Positions 48,182 through 57,606 of a stretch of DNA of 64,000 nucleotides are shown one piece after another. The stretch lies in NCBI GenBank assembly GCA_016934035.1, contig JAFGTP010000031.1, positions 96,655 to 160,654 on the forward strand. Reading direction: 5' to 3'. The stretch comes from Fidelibacterota bacterium. Lineage in GTDB: Bacteria; Fidelibacterota; UBA2242; JAFGTP01. Every line of letters starts with the position of its first letter. Position 1 is the first letter of the stretch. A model generated the notes under the pieces. It did not search any database, had not been told where the DNA came from, and saw only the letters and a list, made by a program, of their open reading frames with translations. Both the position numbers and the translations under genes were made by a program.

Positions 48182-49497
48182 TCCATGATGACTTTTGCCC
48201 GTTTTGCTGCGTCTTTCACTGCCTCTTTAGGATTTTTTATCCTGTAAATTGATGCCATTTCATATTCTTGCGATATTCCGTCAAAAATTTCCTTGAGATC
48301 AGAAACACCGTCTACACCTCGTGTGAAGGGTGCCTGTTCAGCAAACTTTATCATTTTTGGATTCTTTTTGAAATAATCATGATAAAGTGTATCTGTTAAT
48401 AAATTTTTCCGAATAGGTATTTGTGTACAAAATTCCAGTAATTTCAAATCCGCTTTCTTGCTAACCAGAAATTTTGCAAATTCCCAGGCGGCTTCAGGAT
48501 GTTTTGATGTGCTGAAAATAGCAATATTTTTATGGTCACCACGAGTATAAACCGGGCCTTCATAATCATCAGGCACAGGAATGGGTAAAATATCATATTC
48601 AAACCCTTCGGGTTTAAATTTTTCCAGATGCGCAATATGATAGGGCCCTGTAATTTGTGTTGCTAAATGTCCAGTTATAAACCGGTCACCCTGCATTGAT
48701 GCTACAGGGTAATAATGGTTTTTGTAGATTTCTCTGAAGAATTCAAAAACCTGAACCGATGCTTCATTATCAAAGATAATTTTCGCTCCATTAAAAAGTG
48801 TTTTTCCACCAGAAGCCGCAATATATAAAGGGTAATAATCGAACAATCGCTGCCACCAAATGGAAACAATATTGCGATATCCCATAAACTGATCATAATT
48901 GCCATCACCATCACGGTCGATGGTTAATTTTTTTGCAGCGGCCAGGTAATCGGAATAAGTCCTCAAATCAGGAGAAACTCCAGCTTCTTTGAACATATTG
49001 ACATTATAGATCATCATGGTGGGGTTTGTCTTCCACGGCAGTTGATAATAATGTCCGTCTGGTGCTTCAAAAGATTTTACTAAATCCAAAGGTACCCGAT
49101 CCTCCAAATATTCAAAAAAATCCGGGAACCGATCCAAGTTCACCAACCCGCCTGATGATGTAAAATCATCCATGGCTCCCGGCCACATGTTTGAGCAGAC
49201 ATCGGGAGTGGTCTTGCCAGCAATTGCCGCCAACAACACTTCTTCAGACGACTGACTAGCCGGAATAGGTTGCAATGTCACTTGAATATCTGAATGGGTT
49301 TTATTCCACTCTTCTACTAAATTTTTTGCAAGTTTGATTTCGTGAGAATTAGTCGCACACCAATATTTCAACCGAATGATTCCGTTTCCATTTTTATCCA
49401 GTTGCTCACGTTCTTTGCTGCATGATTGAACTCCAAAACTGAATAAAATCAATCCCCAAACCAGAAACACAACTATATTGCCTTTTACATTTATCAT
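48163..49497 (-). CDS. Carbohydrate ABC transporter substrate-binding lipoprotein
   Basis: Lipobox FGVQSCSK; LKYWCATNSHEIKLAKNLVEEWNKTHSDIQVTLQPIP; PWKTNPTMMIYNVNMFKEAGVSPDLRTYSDYLAAAKKLT. Confidence 0.93.
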   Translation of the reverse strand: MINVKGNIVVFLVWGLILFSFGVQSCSKEREQLDKNGNGIIRLKYWCATNSHEIKLAKNLVEEWNKTHSDIQVTLQPIPASQSSEEVLLAAIAGKTTPDVCSNMWPGAMDDFTSSGGLVNLDRFPDFFEYLEDRVPLDLVKSFEAPDGHYYQLPWKTNPTMMIYNVNMFKEAGVSPDLRTYSDYLAAAKKLTIDRDGDGNYDQFMGYRNIVSIWWQRLFDYYPLYIAASGGKTLFNGAKIIFDNEASVQVFEFFREIYKNHYYPVASMQGDRFITGHLATQITGPYHIAHLEKFKPEGFEYDILPIPVPDDYEGPVYTRGDHKNIAIFSTSKHPEAAWEFAKFLVSKKADLKLLEFCTQIPIRKNLLTDTLYHDYFKKNPKMIKFAEQAPFTRGVDGVSDLKEIFDGISQEYEMASIYRIKNPKEAVKDAAKRAKVIMDWNKSR

Positions 49498-49507
49498 TCA
49501 CAAAACC

Positions 49508-51955
49508 TTAAAATTTAACTGCCAAATATGCAATTTTATTATCATGCGTAAAATTAATTTTAATTTTTACAAAATCACCATTATTATCTATAGTCCAATT
49601 GGTAATAATTTGATTGTCCAACATCACCGATTCCGGCATTTTTGGCGCAGTGATTACTACTTCGTTTTCATGACTTTGATAAGCTGAAAAATCCATTGTT
49701 ATTTGGTTTTCAGTCCATTCAATTTTTTGAAGTATTGCGTTACAACTTTCTAAATATGGATATTTGACCTTTCCAGTTCTGACAACAATGGATTTATCAG
49801 GATGATTTTCTATAGGAATGACCAAAGAATATTGTGGTTTCCCGTCAAACAAAATCGAAGAAACAGTTGAAAGGGAATTTTCACCCGATATTAGATAATC
49901 TACATTTTTGTTGGCAATGGATAATGATGCCCGACATTCTTTCTGATTTTCCAGCAAGTATGGCGACAGCATCAGGTTCCAGGTATTTTCTATTATAAAG
50001 TGCAAATTGTACAACGCATTCAGATACCATGCAGCGGCCCACAAAAACTGGGGTTTGTCAACACTGCCATATTCAGTTGGATTGTCTCGGTTGGCATTGC
50101 GGACTTCATAATAAGCCGGCTGACCATTGGGACCCTTCAGGATTCCATTCAAAGACATTGTATTTTCAATAAATTCTGCGGCTTTTTGCCTGTCACCATT
50201 GGCCATTAGTGCCAAAGCATACCAGGCATTTCCCTGGGGCCATATCCCGCCATTGAAATAATAGTATTTGGCACCGGCCTCATTACCGACAAATCCCATG
50301 AAATCGCCCCACTTTTCAAAATCCATCGGAAAAGCATTGTAAATACCAACCTCCGGATCAACCATTTTTTCAGTAGCCGTCTGGATTAATTTTTGTGATT
50401 TGTCTACATCCAGCAAACCATAACAAACTGCCAAAAGCGAGCCGATATAATAATGCTCATCCAGTGAACCATCATTGTGATAGTTCACCAGGTACTGCAT
50501 ATTTTCATTCCATAATTTTTCAACCAGCGCAGTCTGCATTGCATCAGCCATATTTTTATATTTTTTCACCAATTGTGGATTTTTATCCAAAACGGTTGAG
50601 ATATAGACATAATCCCGCATACTCTTAATCGCCAAAACCGTCATATAGGTCCGGGGCCCATAGTTGTGTCCGATGTCCCACCAGTCCGGGCGGTTCGACC
50701 ACATGAGATTGTCATCTTCAAGGGTCAGCAGCGAACTTTCCAGGCTTTTGGTAACACAGGGATACAGTTTTTCCATAAATTCTATGTCATTGGAATGACG
50801 ATAGTACTTGGCTGCCAGCTGCACCAGCCAGAAATTATTCCAATTGTCGGAATCAGCATACTCCGTGATATATTTCCCATCTCTCCAGTAGTAAGCGTGA
50901 GGAATAATATGATTTTCATCGGCGTGTCGAAGGATGTAGTCAAGGTCCTGTTTCACTCTTGGGAGATCAAAATTCACAGCTGCCAAATCAGTCACTTGTA
51001 CATCATGAGTGAAGTAAAAATTGTACTCAGCCGGACAGGGCATAGGCACAATTTCACCGTCCAGATAATGTGCATTGGCCGCCATCACAGCCTTGGCATA
51101 GGCCACGGAATGGTCTGTCTGAGAAGAATGGGTTTGCATTATGCTTCTTTCTAATGCCTGTGCTTTGACAAACTGATCAAATTCATCAACTTCCGCCTGA
51201 TAATTTGTCAGTAGATAACTGATGATTTCTTTGCTTTCATCCTGTTTGGATGAACCGATAACCTGGATGATTTCCAGCGATTCATTGGTCTTCAGCATTT
51301 TTTCATAAATCAAATTTGATGACGTTTTGTGTAATTGAATTTCTTCTGGCAAATCACCGGCATTGGCAATGAATACTGCTGCAAAATCCGCATCTTTTTC
51401 ATCAAAAACAGTAATGACAGAATTATTGAAAACTTCCGATTTTCCTGTGTTGAGGGTTTTAAAAGAATGACAAGTTCGGATTGAATTGATATATCGTGAA
51501 CTGAACTGAAATTTTTCAGTATTTCCGGATTGGTTGGTAATTAGAATTTTCACCACCATTGCTGGTTTATTTTTGCAGAATCCATAATCTGTGACGATTG
51601 AAAATTTCTCGTACTCCTTTTGAAAAGAAACAGTATGTGGCATCAAATCAAAAACAGACGATTCTTTAAGTTCTCTTGGATCATCGTTACCAATTTTCAG
51701 ATGCCAGCGGCTTACAAAAGAGGTGTCCCGTTTCCAGAAATCACGGCTCTGATCAATACTGTTGGCGATGGGGTAAAAAAAACTGATCCGCTGTGGAACC
51801 ATGTAACTGTGATGAAATTCAGCGCCAACAAAAGGCCCGCCCACTTCCAGTTTGGCATCATCAGAAAAAGTTACAGCAAGATCCATTTGTGGCTTGCTGC
51901 AAGATATAATCACTAAATATAATATCAAAGATATCAAACTTAATTTTTTCATCAT
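49508..51955 (-). CDS. Lipoprotein, (alpha/alpha)6-barrel glycoside hydrolase-like (debranching-enzyme/GH63-like)
   Basis: MMKKLSLISLILYLVIISCSKP lipobox (start moved in); DVQVTDLAAVNFDLPRVKQDLDYILRHADENHIIPHAYYWRDGKYITEYADSDNWNNFWLVQLAAKYYRHS; GGIWPQGNAWYALALMANGDRQKA. Confidence 0.7.
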   Translation of the reverse strand: MMKKLSLISLILYLVIISCSKPQMDLAVTFSDDAKLEVGGPFVGAEFHHSYMVPQRISFFYPIANSIDQSRDFWKRDTSFVSRWHLKIGNDDPRELKESSVFDLMPHTVSFQKEYEKFSIVTDYGFCKNKPAMVVKILITNQSGNTEKFQFSSRYINSIRTCHSFKTLNTGKSEVFNNSVITVFDEKDADFAAVFIANAGDLPEEIQLHKTSSNLIYEKMLKTNESLEIIQVIGSSKQDESKEIISYLLTNYQAEVDEFDQFVKAQALERSIMQTHSSQTDHSVAYAKAVMAANAHYLDGEIVPMPCPAEYNFYFTHDVQVTDLAAVNFDLPRVKQDLDYILRHADENHIIPHAYYWRDGKYITEYADSDNWNNFWLVQLAAKYYRHSNDIEFMEKLYPCVTKSLESSLLTLEDDNLMWSNRPDWWDIGHNYGPRTYMTVLAIKSMRDYVYISTVLDKNPQLVKKYKNMADAMQTALVEKLWNENMQYLVNYHNDGSLDEHYYIGSLLAVCYGLLDVDKSQKLIQTATEKMVDPEVGIYNAFPMDFEKWGDFMGFVGNEAGAKYYYFNGGIWPQGNAWYALALMANGDRQKAAEFIENTMSLNGILKGPNGQPAYYEVRNANRDNPTEYGSVDKPQFLWAAAWYLNALYNLHFIIENTWNLMLSPYLLENQKECRASLSIANKNVDYLISGENSLSTVSSILFDGKPQYSLVIPIENHPDKSIVVRTGKVKYPYLESCNAILQKIEWTENQITMDFSAYQSHENEVVITAPKMPESVMLDNQIITNWTIDNNGDFVKIKINFTHDNKIAYLAVKF

Positions 51956-54900
51956 TTTAACCTGATACATTTTCTTACTGAATTGTAATTACCTACCTGC
52001 ATCCGGTAAAGATATATCCCGGAACTGACATTCTGTGCATTCCAGATTACAGAATAATCCCCCGCCTGTTTGATATCACTGACTAAGGTCTCAACCAGTT
52101 TTCCGGACAAATCAAATATTTCTATTCTGACATTTCCTGCTGTTGGTATCTGATAGCCAATGGTAGTGACGGGGTTGAATGGATTGGGATAGTTTTGCAT
52201 GAGGGCAAAATTCTCAGGTATATTTTGATTATCTGTATGAATGGCATTCGCTACCCGGTAAAGTGCTTCAATGTCCTCAACCGACAATGCGTAATTGTAA
52301 ATCCTGACATCATCGATGATTCCCTTAAAGTTATATTCTTTGCTATTGGGTAAGACCTGACCAATCATTAGATCAATATTGGTTGTCAAAATTTTTCCTG
52401 AAAAACTGGTATGATTGCTGATCGCACCATTTAGGTAAATCTCAAAATTCTCTCCGTCATAAAGACCAACAACGTGATACCAGGTATTGGTGGTCACCTG
52501 AACATCAGAATCCAAATCTTTGATTCCATCACGAGATTTCAGAGTCCAGCGCACTTTTTTATCGGGATTAATGGAGATTTTCCAGCGATTCTCCCAATTT
52601 CCATGTGAAATCGGGTAAGACTCCCGGGTGCTGTACAATTCCGCAGCATTCATCCAAAAACTGACGGTAATTGCATCAGTAAAATTTAAACTTTCGCTCA
52701 CCGGAACCCGTATATTATTATTGGTACCATTGAAATAATAGGCTGAGTTCACATTGCCAAAACGGTCCTCTGTCAAGGTCGCGCCACTTACAGTTCCATG
52801 ATTGGCCATGCCACTCATATCATTCGCATTGCTGCTGAAGGGATACCAGGCCACCGGATCACCAACACCGGAATTGCTTGAATCACTCACAACAATGCCA
52901 ATACTATCTACATCAAACCCACCACGATTATCATTGACCATACACTTGGTATAAAAATAACCCACTGTGTCCGGAGCAATCCAGTAAATTGAAGAGTCTG
53001 CTCCGATTATGGTACCAAAATCAGCTGACCATTCATAAACCAGTTCATCACTATCAGTATCATTGGCAATACATGTAATTAAAGTTGTGTCGCCCATATC
53101 AATTTTACCAGCAGATGCCACTATGTCATTTATAACAGGAGCAATATTAATACTCTCGATTATCTCAATTTGAATACTATCAGCAACAGTCTCAATACCA
53201 TCGCTGACGTAACAATAAATCATTAAAGTCGTATCTGTTTGAGGTGCGGTCCAACTCAAAATGGATGAATCGCTGACAAGGTTTTCATTACCAATCTTCC
53301 ATGAATAACTCAATGAATCGTCATCACGATCCATAGCTGTACAGTAAATATCTATACTTTCATTATACATAACTGTTGGAGAACCAGTAGAGAGGGCTTT
53401 GATACGTGGTGCATAATTTTCAACTGTCAGGCCGGCATTGTAATCAACCATAATTTCATTATATAACATTTTATTCAGTTTATAAGCTGTAGTGCCTCCA
53501 ACTGGCAAATATACAGCCAGTACAACATCATCTGCTGGAATAGTCAGATTAGTCATTCCACTGGCATATGACACCAAAATTTGGTTTGTTACAGCATCAT
53601 AAATATCAACGGTCTGCCAGCCCAAATCAAATTCAATCGTTTTATCTTCGTCATGAGGATTATAAAAAAGGTAGGTGGGAAAGGATTCATCCTGAAAATA
53701 ATCAGTTTTGCAGACATTCAATCGCAGGATACCTTCAATATTGGTTGTATCAATGATGCCGCCCATAATACCAACATGAGAAGAGCCATAAAGCGCGAAA
53801 TTGGTCGCGCCCCAGCTTCCGGCAATCGCATCACCGGTGGCAAAGGGACTGACTCCCCAATTGTGTTCGGTTTCACGCATCGATTCATGAGCGATATACC
53901 CCCTTGGATCATAGACTTTCGCCCAGGCCTCCCCATCCTGCAGACTGTCCGGTAAAAATGGTGTATAATAAAGTCGGCTGGCATTGGCTAAATTCAACAC
54001 CCACTTACCAATAGATCGTGCAAACCGGTCGTCATAACGCACCATTGGTATCAACGCACCCGCCATTTCATAACCGTTCATGGCGAACGCATATCCTTCA
54101 TCAACCGCTTCACCGATAAGTCCGTCACAATCATAGTCGCCCCAGGTTCCCAGAGTAACGCCCCAGCCACGAACATTATCAGTCGGGTCAAAACACCAGT
54201 TCAACATTTTTTCGACCTCATATTCCGTATTCAATTCCGCATTCATACGGGCTGCAGCATAAACACCATAGGGCAATTGCAATTCATAGGCAGCATTAGA
54301 AGAAAAATCGCTTAAAAATTCCATAGCCCACTCAGCACCCTGCCGGTATTTTACATCACCGGTTCTGACATAAGCGTTGTACAGCAGCCAGGCAATCGCT
54401 CCAGCGGCTTCCGGCTCTTTTATTCCGGTAGTGTAGGGAGTCATGGTTGATAAATACCAACCCCGGTAATTCATGGAGGCTTTATTCCAGGGAGCGGCAC
54501 TGCCCCCCATTTTTTTTACAGCAGTCAGCCATTGGTTGGCTACAGAAGTAAACTGGTATTTAAAATCTCCGGTTTCAGGATATAAATCATATAATTGATA
54601 GAAAAAAACATTGGGCATGGTATGATACCAAAAATCATCACCACTAGAGGAAACAAAATTATTGAGATAAACATTTTCAGCCGGGCGCCTGTTAAACCAT
54701 TCTTCACATCCAAGTACCCAATTATGACCATTCTGATCACTCTTATCAATTCCCACTAAAGTGGCACTGATCACTGCCGGCAATGCATTAATCGCTTCGG
54801 CATTGGATGGATACGGTGTGCCCACAACTGTATGCAGTCCGAAACTGTTGTGACTAGGATAATTCACGGTATTATTATTAATCCAGATTAACGGCAAATA

Positions 54901-55077
54901 ATCACCTGTTCTGGTAAGGTCAAACACTAAACTGTCATAACCCATTGTCACCTGTTTCCAATTACGCATTTCATAAGGTTGCGGCATGTTGGGCATTTGT
55001 TCAACCCGGGGAATATTGATTTGTTGCGCCCACAGCACAGTACTGGATATCAGCAAAAAAAAGCATATCTTTTTCAT
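51952..55077 (-). CDS. Secreted toroid-fold catalytic-like + LamG + FlgD-like sorting domain protein
   Basis: Start moved to MKKICFFLLISSTVLWAQ; LamG VAWYPFSSNANDMSGMANHGTVSGATL...WYHVVGLYDGENFEIYLNG; C-term QNYPNPFNPVTTIGYQIPTAGNVRIEIFDLSGK. Confidence 0.75.
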   Translation of the reverse strand: MKKICFFLLISSTVLWAQQINIPRVEQMPNMPQPYEMRNWKQVTMGYDSLVFDLTRTGDYLPLIWINNNTVNYPSHNSFGLHTVVGTPYPSNAEAINALPAVISATLVGIDKSDQNGHNWVLGCEEWFNRRPAENVYLNNFVSSSGDDFWYHTMPNVFFYQLYDLYPETGDFKYQFTSVANQWLTAVKKMGGSAAPWNKASMNYRGWYLSTMTPYTTGIKEPEAAGAIAWLLYNAYVRTGDVKYRQGAEWAMEFLSDFSSNAAYELQLPYGVYAAARMNAELNTEYEVEKMLNWCFDPTDNVRGWGVTLGTWGDYDCDGLIGEAVDEGYAFAMNGYEMAGALIPMVRYDDRFARSIGKWVLNLANASRLYYTPFLPDSLQDGEAWAKVYDPRGYIAHESMRETEHNWGVSPFATGDAIAGSWGATNFALYGSSHVGIMGGIIDTTNIEGILRLNVCKTDYFQDESFPTYLFYNPHDEDKTIEFDLGWQTVDIYDAVTNQILVSYASGMTNLTIPADDVVLAVYLPVGGTTAYKLNKMLYNEIMVDYNAGLTVENYAPRIKALSTGSPTVMYNESIDIYCTAMDRDDDSLSYSWKIGNENLVSDSSILSWTAPQTDTTLMIYCYVSDGIETVADSIQIEIIESINIAPVINDIVASAGKIDMGDTTLITCIANDTDSDELVYEWSADFGTIIGADSSIYWIAPDTVGYFYTKCMVNDNRGGFDVDSIGIVVSDSSNSGVGDPVAWYPFSSNANDMSGMANHGTVSGATLTEDRFGNVNSAYYFNGTNNNIRVPVSESLNFTDAITVSFWMNAAELYSTRESYPISHGNWENRWKISINPDKKVRWTLKSRDGIKDLDSDVQVTTNTWYHVVGLYDGENFEIYLNGAISNHTSFSGKILTTNIDLMIGQVLPNSKEYNFKGIIDDVRIYNYALSVEDIEALYRVANAIHTDNQNIPENFALMQNYPNPFNPVTTIGYQIPTAGNVRIEIFDLSGKLVETLVSDIKQAGDYSVIWNAQNVSSGIYLYRMQVGNYNSVRKCIRLK

Positions 55078-55151
55078 TATTACGTACGATGCTCCTCTTC
55101 CTTTAGACATGACATTCAGGAAGTTTTGATAAATGATTAACATATTTTTAC

Positions 55152-56201
55152 TTAAAAATCCAGTCTCAATGTGTAACGGTTCACATATTCCAAAAGACCA
55201 AAATCAGCATAGGCATAATCGAACTTAATATTGGACTGTCCGAACATTTTATACTTTAATCCCAGGCCAAGGGTCAATCCTTCTTCACTATCCTGCTGAC
55301 CAAGGGCTTTGTAGCCTGCCCGGGCATACAACATGTTTAGAAGTGACAATTCGCAGCCGATATTTACGCTTTCCGTATTATTAATGGGATGAAAGGCATC
55401 CAAAGCAACAGTAAACCGGGCATTGCTCCGGTCTACCAGATCATAAGCTATTCCAAATTGCATATTCAACGGTAAGGGCCATTCATCAGTCATTAGTGTA
55501 CCCATAATTCTGTCATTATTTCCATCAATACTGGGATCTGCATCATAGTAAATTATCAAATCGCTGCCTTCCATTTGCATGGATGGACCAAAATTTGTAA
55601 TTGCAGCACCGATTCGCAAACTTTTAAATCCGGTATAATAAAGAGTACCGATATCAACTGCAAAAGTGGATGTTTTTTCATGCCAGATTCTTTCAGAAAT
55701 ATATTTCCCGTTAAATCCGATGGAAAATCGGTCGGTTAGTGCATAGGAATAGGAAAGTCCCATTGCTATACTGGAGGCATCATATTCTTCACCTGTTCCG
55801 CCTGGATAATCAACAGTCCTGACTTCCATTTTGGGAACTGACATAGCATTCAGAAAAAAACCGGCACTTCCAAAACTACCTATAGACAAAGTAGCACCAA
55901 TATAATTAAAACTAATATCTGCCAGCCATTCGATTCTCTCGAAAACGGCTTCTGATTTGTCCACCCGACAAAGTCCGGCCGGATTCCAATAGAGAGCAGA
56001 CACATCATTGGCAACCGCTACAAAAGCACCACCCATCCCAATGGCCCTTGAGCCAACACCCACTTCCAAAAATGGTGCTGCTGTAGTTGCTACATTCGTC
56101 AGCCTGCCGGAGCCAGCAAATGCAGTGGATAGTAAAAAATATAATAGGATTGCAACTATAAATGGCCGTTTTCTTATCTGGTGTGTATGAAACTTTATCA
56201 T
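55152..56201 (-). CDS. PorV/PorQ-like outer-membrane protein
   Basis: AAPFLEVGVGSRAIGMGGAFVAVANDVSALYWNPAGL, typical N-terminus of PorV-like (FadL-type) barrels. Confidence 0.88.
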   Translation of the reverse strand: MIKFHTHQIRKRPFIVAILLYFLLSTAFAGSGRLTNVATTAAPFLEVGVGSRAIGMGGAFVAVANDVSALYWNPAGLCRVDKSEAVFERIEWLADISFNYIGATLSIGSFGSAGFFLNAMSVPKMEVRTVDYPGGTGEEYDASSIAMGLSYSYALTDRFSIGFNGKYISERIWHEKTSTFAVDIGTLYYTGFKSLRIGAAITNFGPSMQMEGSDLIIYYDADPSIDGNNDRIMGTLMTDEWPLPLNMQFGIAYDLVDRSNARFTVALDAFHPINNTESVNIGCELSLLNMLYARAGYKALGQQDSEEGLTLGLGLKYKMFGQSNIKFDYAYADFGLLEYVNRYTLRLDF

Positions 56202-56217
56202 TCAGTTCTCCTGTTGA

Positions 56218-57606
56218 TTATTGTGTCGGAACGGCAATGAAGTCGATTTTCCGCGCAAGGCCTTCATCAGTTGTATTCACTGCCATTAATTGTTCATTAA
56301 ATATTTGAATATCTGTCTGCTCTTTCAAGTCAGCAATATATTGTGTCAGAAAATTACCAAACTCACCATCATCCTTAAACCGGCCGTCACATTCCCGGTA
56401 GACTTTATTCACGATCTTTCTGGCCAGCAGGTATTCCCGGCGGGAACGTTCCGCTTCTATAACCGATGACTTTTTGTCCAATTTTTCACAGATGCCTTTT
56501 TCAGAAAAAACCCACTCACGTACATAAAAAGCCACCGCGTTCTTCAGACTTTCTCGCAATGCCTGTTCACTGTCATACCTAACCGGCTGAGGTTTCACTT
56601 TGTAATTAAATAGAATATCAGCCACTGTCATTGTGCCGCTTTCAAAAACAGCGATTGATTGTCCGGCTAAAACCTGTTTATCAAGGGTAAGAAATTTGAT
56701 TTCTTCATCGGGAATATATTTCATCTGCTGTTTGTCATTAGTTGGGCGGTTTTGCCAAATCGCTTCAGTCAGGCTGTTTAATGCAGAGGCTTTTATCACC
56801 AGGTTTTCAGATTTCATAACAGACTGAATAAATTGCTGGGCCAGCTTGGTTTCTTTCCGTTTCCGCAGAATACCGTGGATTGATTCCCGGTTAATCTGAA
56901 ATTCAGAGTCCCGGACTATCACCTGTTTCTCATAATCCACAACCTGGAAAAGGTGGTATTTTTGGTTTTCCAAAAAGGGTTTAGAATATTCACCCACCGG
57001 CAGATTGTAGAGCAATTCCTCAATCTCCGAAGGGGTGTCATTCCAGCTGATCAAATCCACTGGTCCATAGACTTCGGTTTCAATCGTATTCACCCCGGGA
57101 TACAGCGGAGAGTGACGGAATGGCTTTTTACCCTGAAGAATAGTCTGAATATCATTTTCTGAATCTGAAATATAATGCTTTACATATAGTGTCATTTGTG
57201 ACCGCAAAAAGGCATTCCGTTCTTCATCTTCATTTATGAGAACCGGTTTACGGACATATTTCTGGTACAATTCACGGTTAATCGCCTGCCTGCGGTACAA
57301 ATCAATCGCCCGCTGCATTACAGTATCTGTTGCCGCCAGGTTCATTTCTTCAGCCTTTTCAGCCAATAAAATTCGATCTATCATCCGGTCCAGCACAGCC
57401 TGACGGGCTTCGGATTTTTCCTTGCTGGTTATTTGCCTGGATGAAAACTCATAGGCCTCGGCAAACTCATTAGCGGTTATAACCCTATCGCCAATTTTAG
57501 CAACAGTAGGACTATTACTTTTCGCTGAATCGCATTGATTCATAAAAACCAAGGTTAACATCATACCGAAACAGACGAGTTTTTTAATGTAAGACTTAAT
57601 TGTCAT
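56218..57606 (-). CDS. SurA/PpiC-like peptidylprolyl isomerase-type lipoprotein
   Basis: NQCDSAKS lipobox; VAKIGDRVITANEFAEAYEFS...RQAVLDRMIDRILLAEKAEEMNL. Confidence 0.65.
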   Translation of the reverse strand: MTIKSYIKKLVCFGMMLTLVFMNQCDSAKSNSPTVAKIGDRVITANEFAEAYEFSSRQITSKEKSEARQAVLDRMIDRILLAEKAEEMNLAATDTVMQRAIDLYRRQAINRELYQKYVRKPVLINEDEERNAFLRSQMTLYVKHYISDSENDIQTILQGKKPFRHSPLYPGVNTIETEVYGPVDLISWNDTPSEIEELLYNLPVGEYSKPFLENQKYHLFQVVDYEKQVIVRDSEFQINRESIHGILRKRKETKLAQQFIQSVMKSENLVIKASALNSLTEAIWQNRPTNDKQQMKYIPDEEIKFLTLDKQVLAGQSIAVFESGTMTVADILFNYKVKPQPVRYDSEQALRESLKNAVAFYVREWVFSEKGICEKLDKKSSVIEAERSRREYLLARKIVNKVYRECDGRFKDDGEFGNFLTQYIADLKEQTDIQIFNEQLMAVNTTDEGLARKIDFIAVPTQ

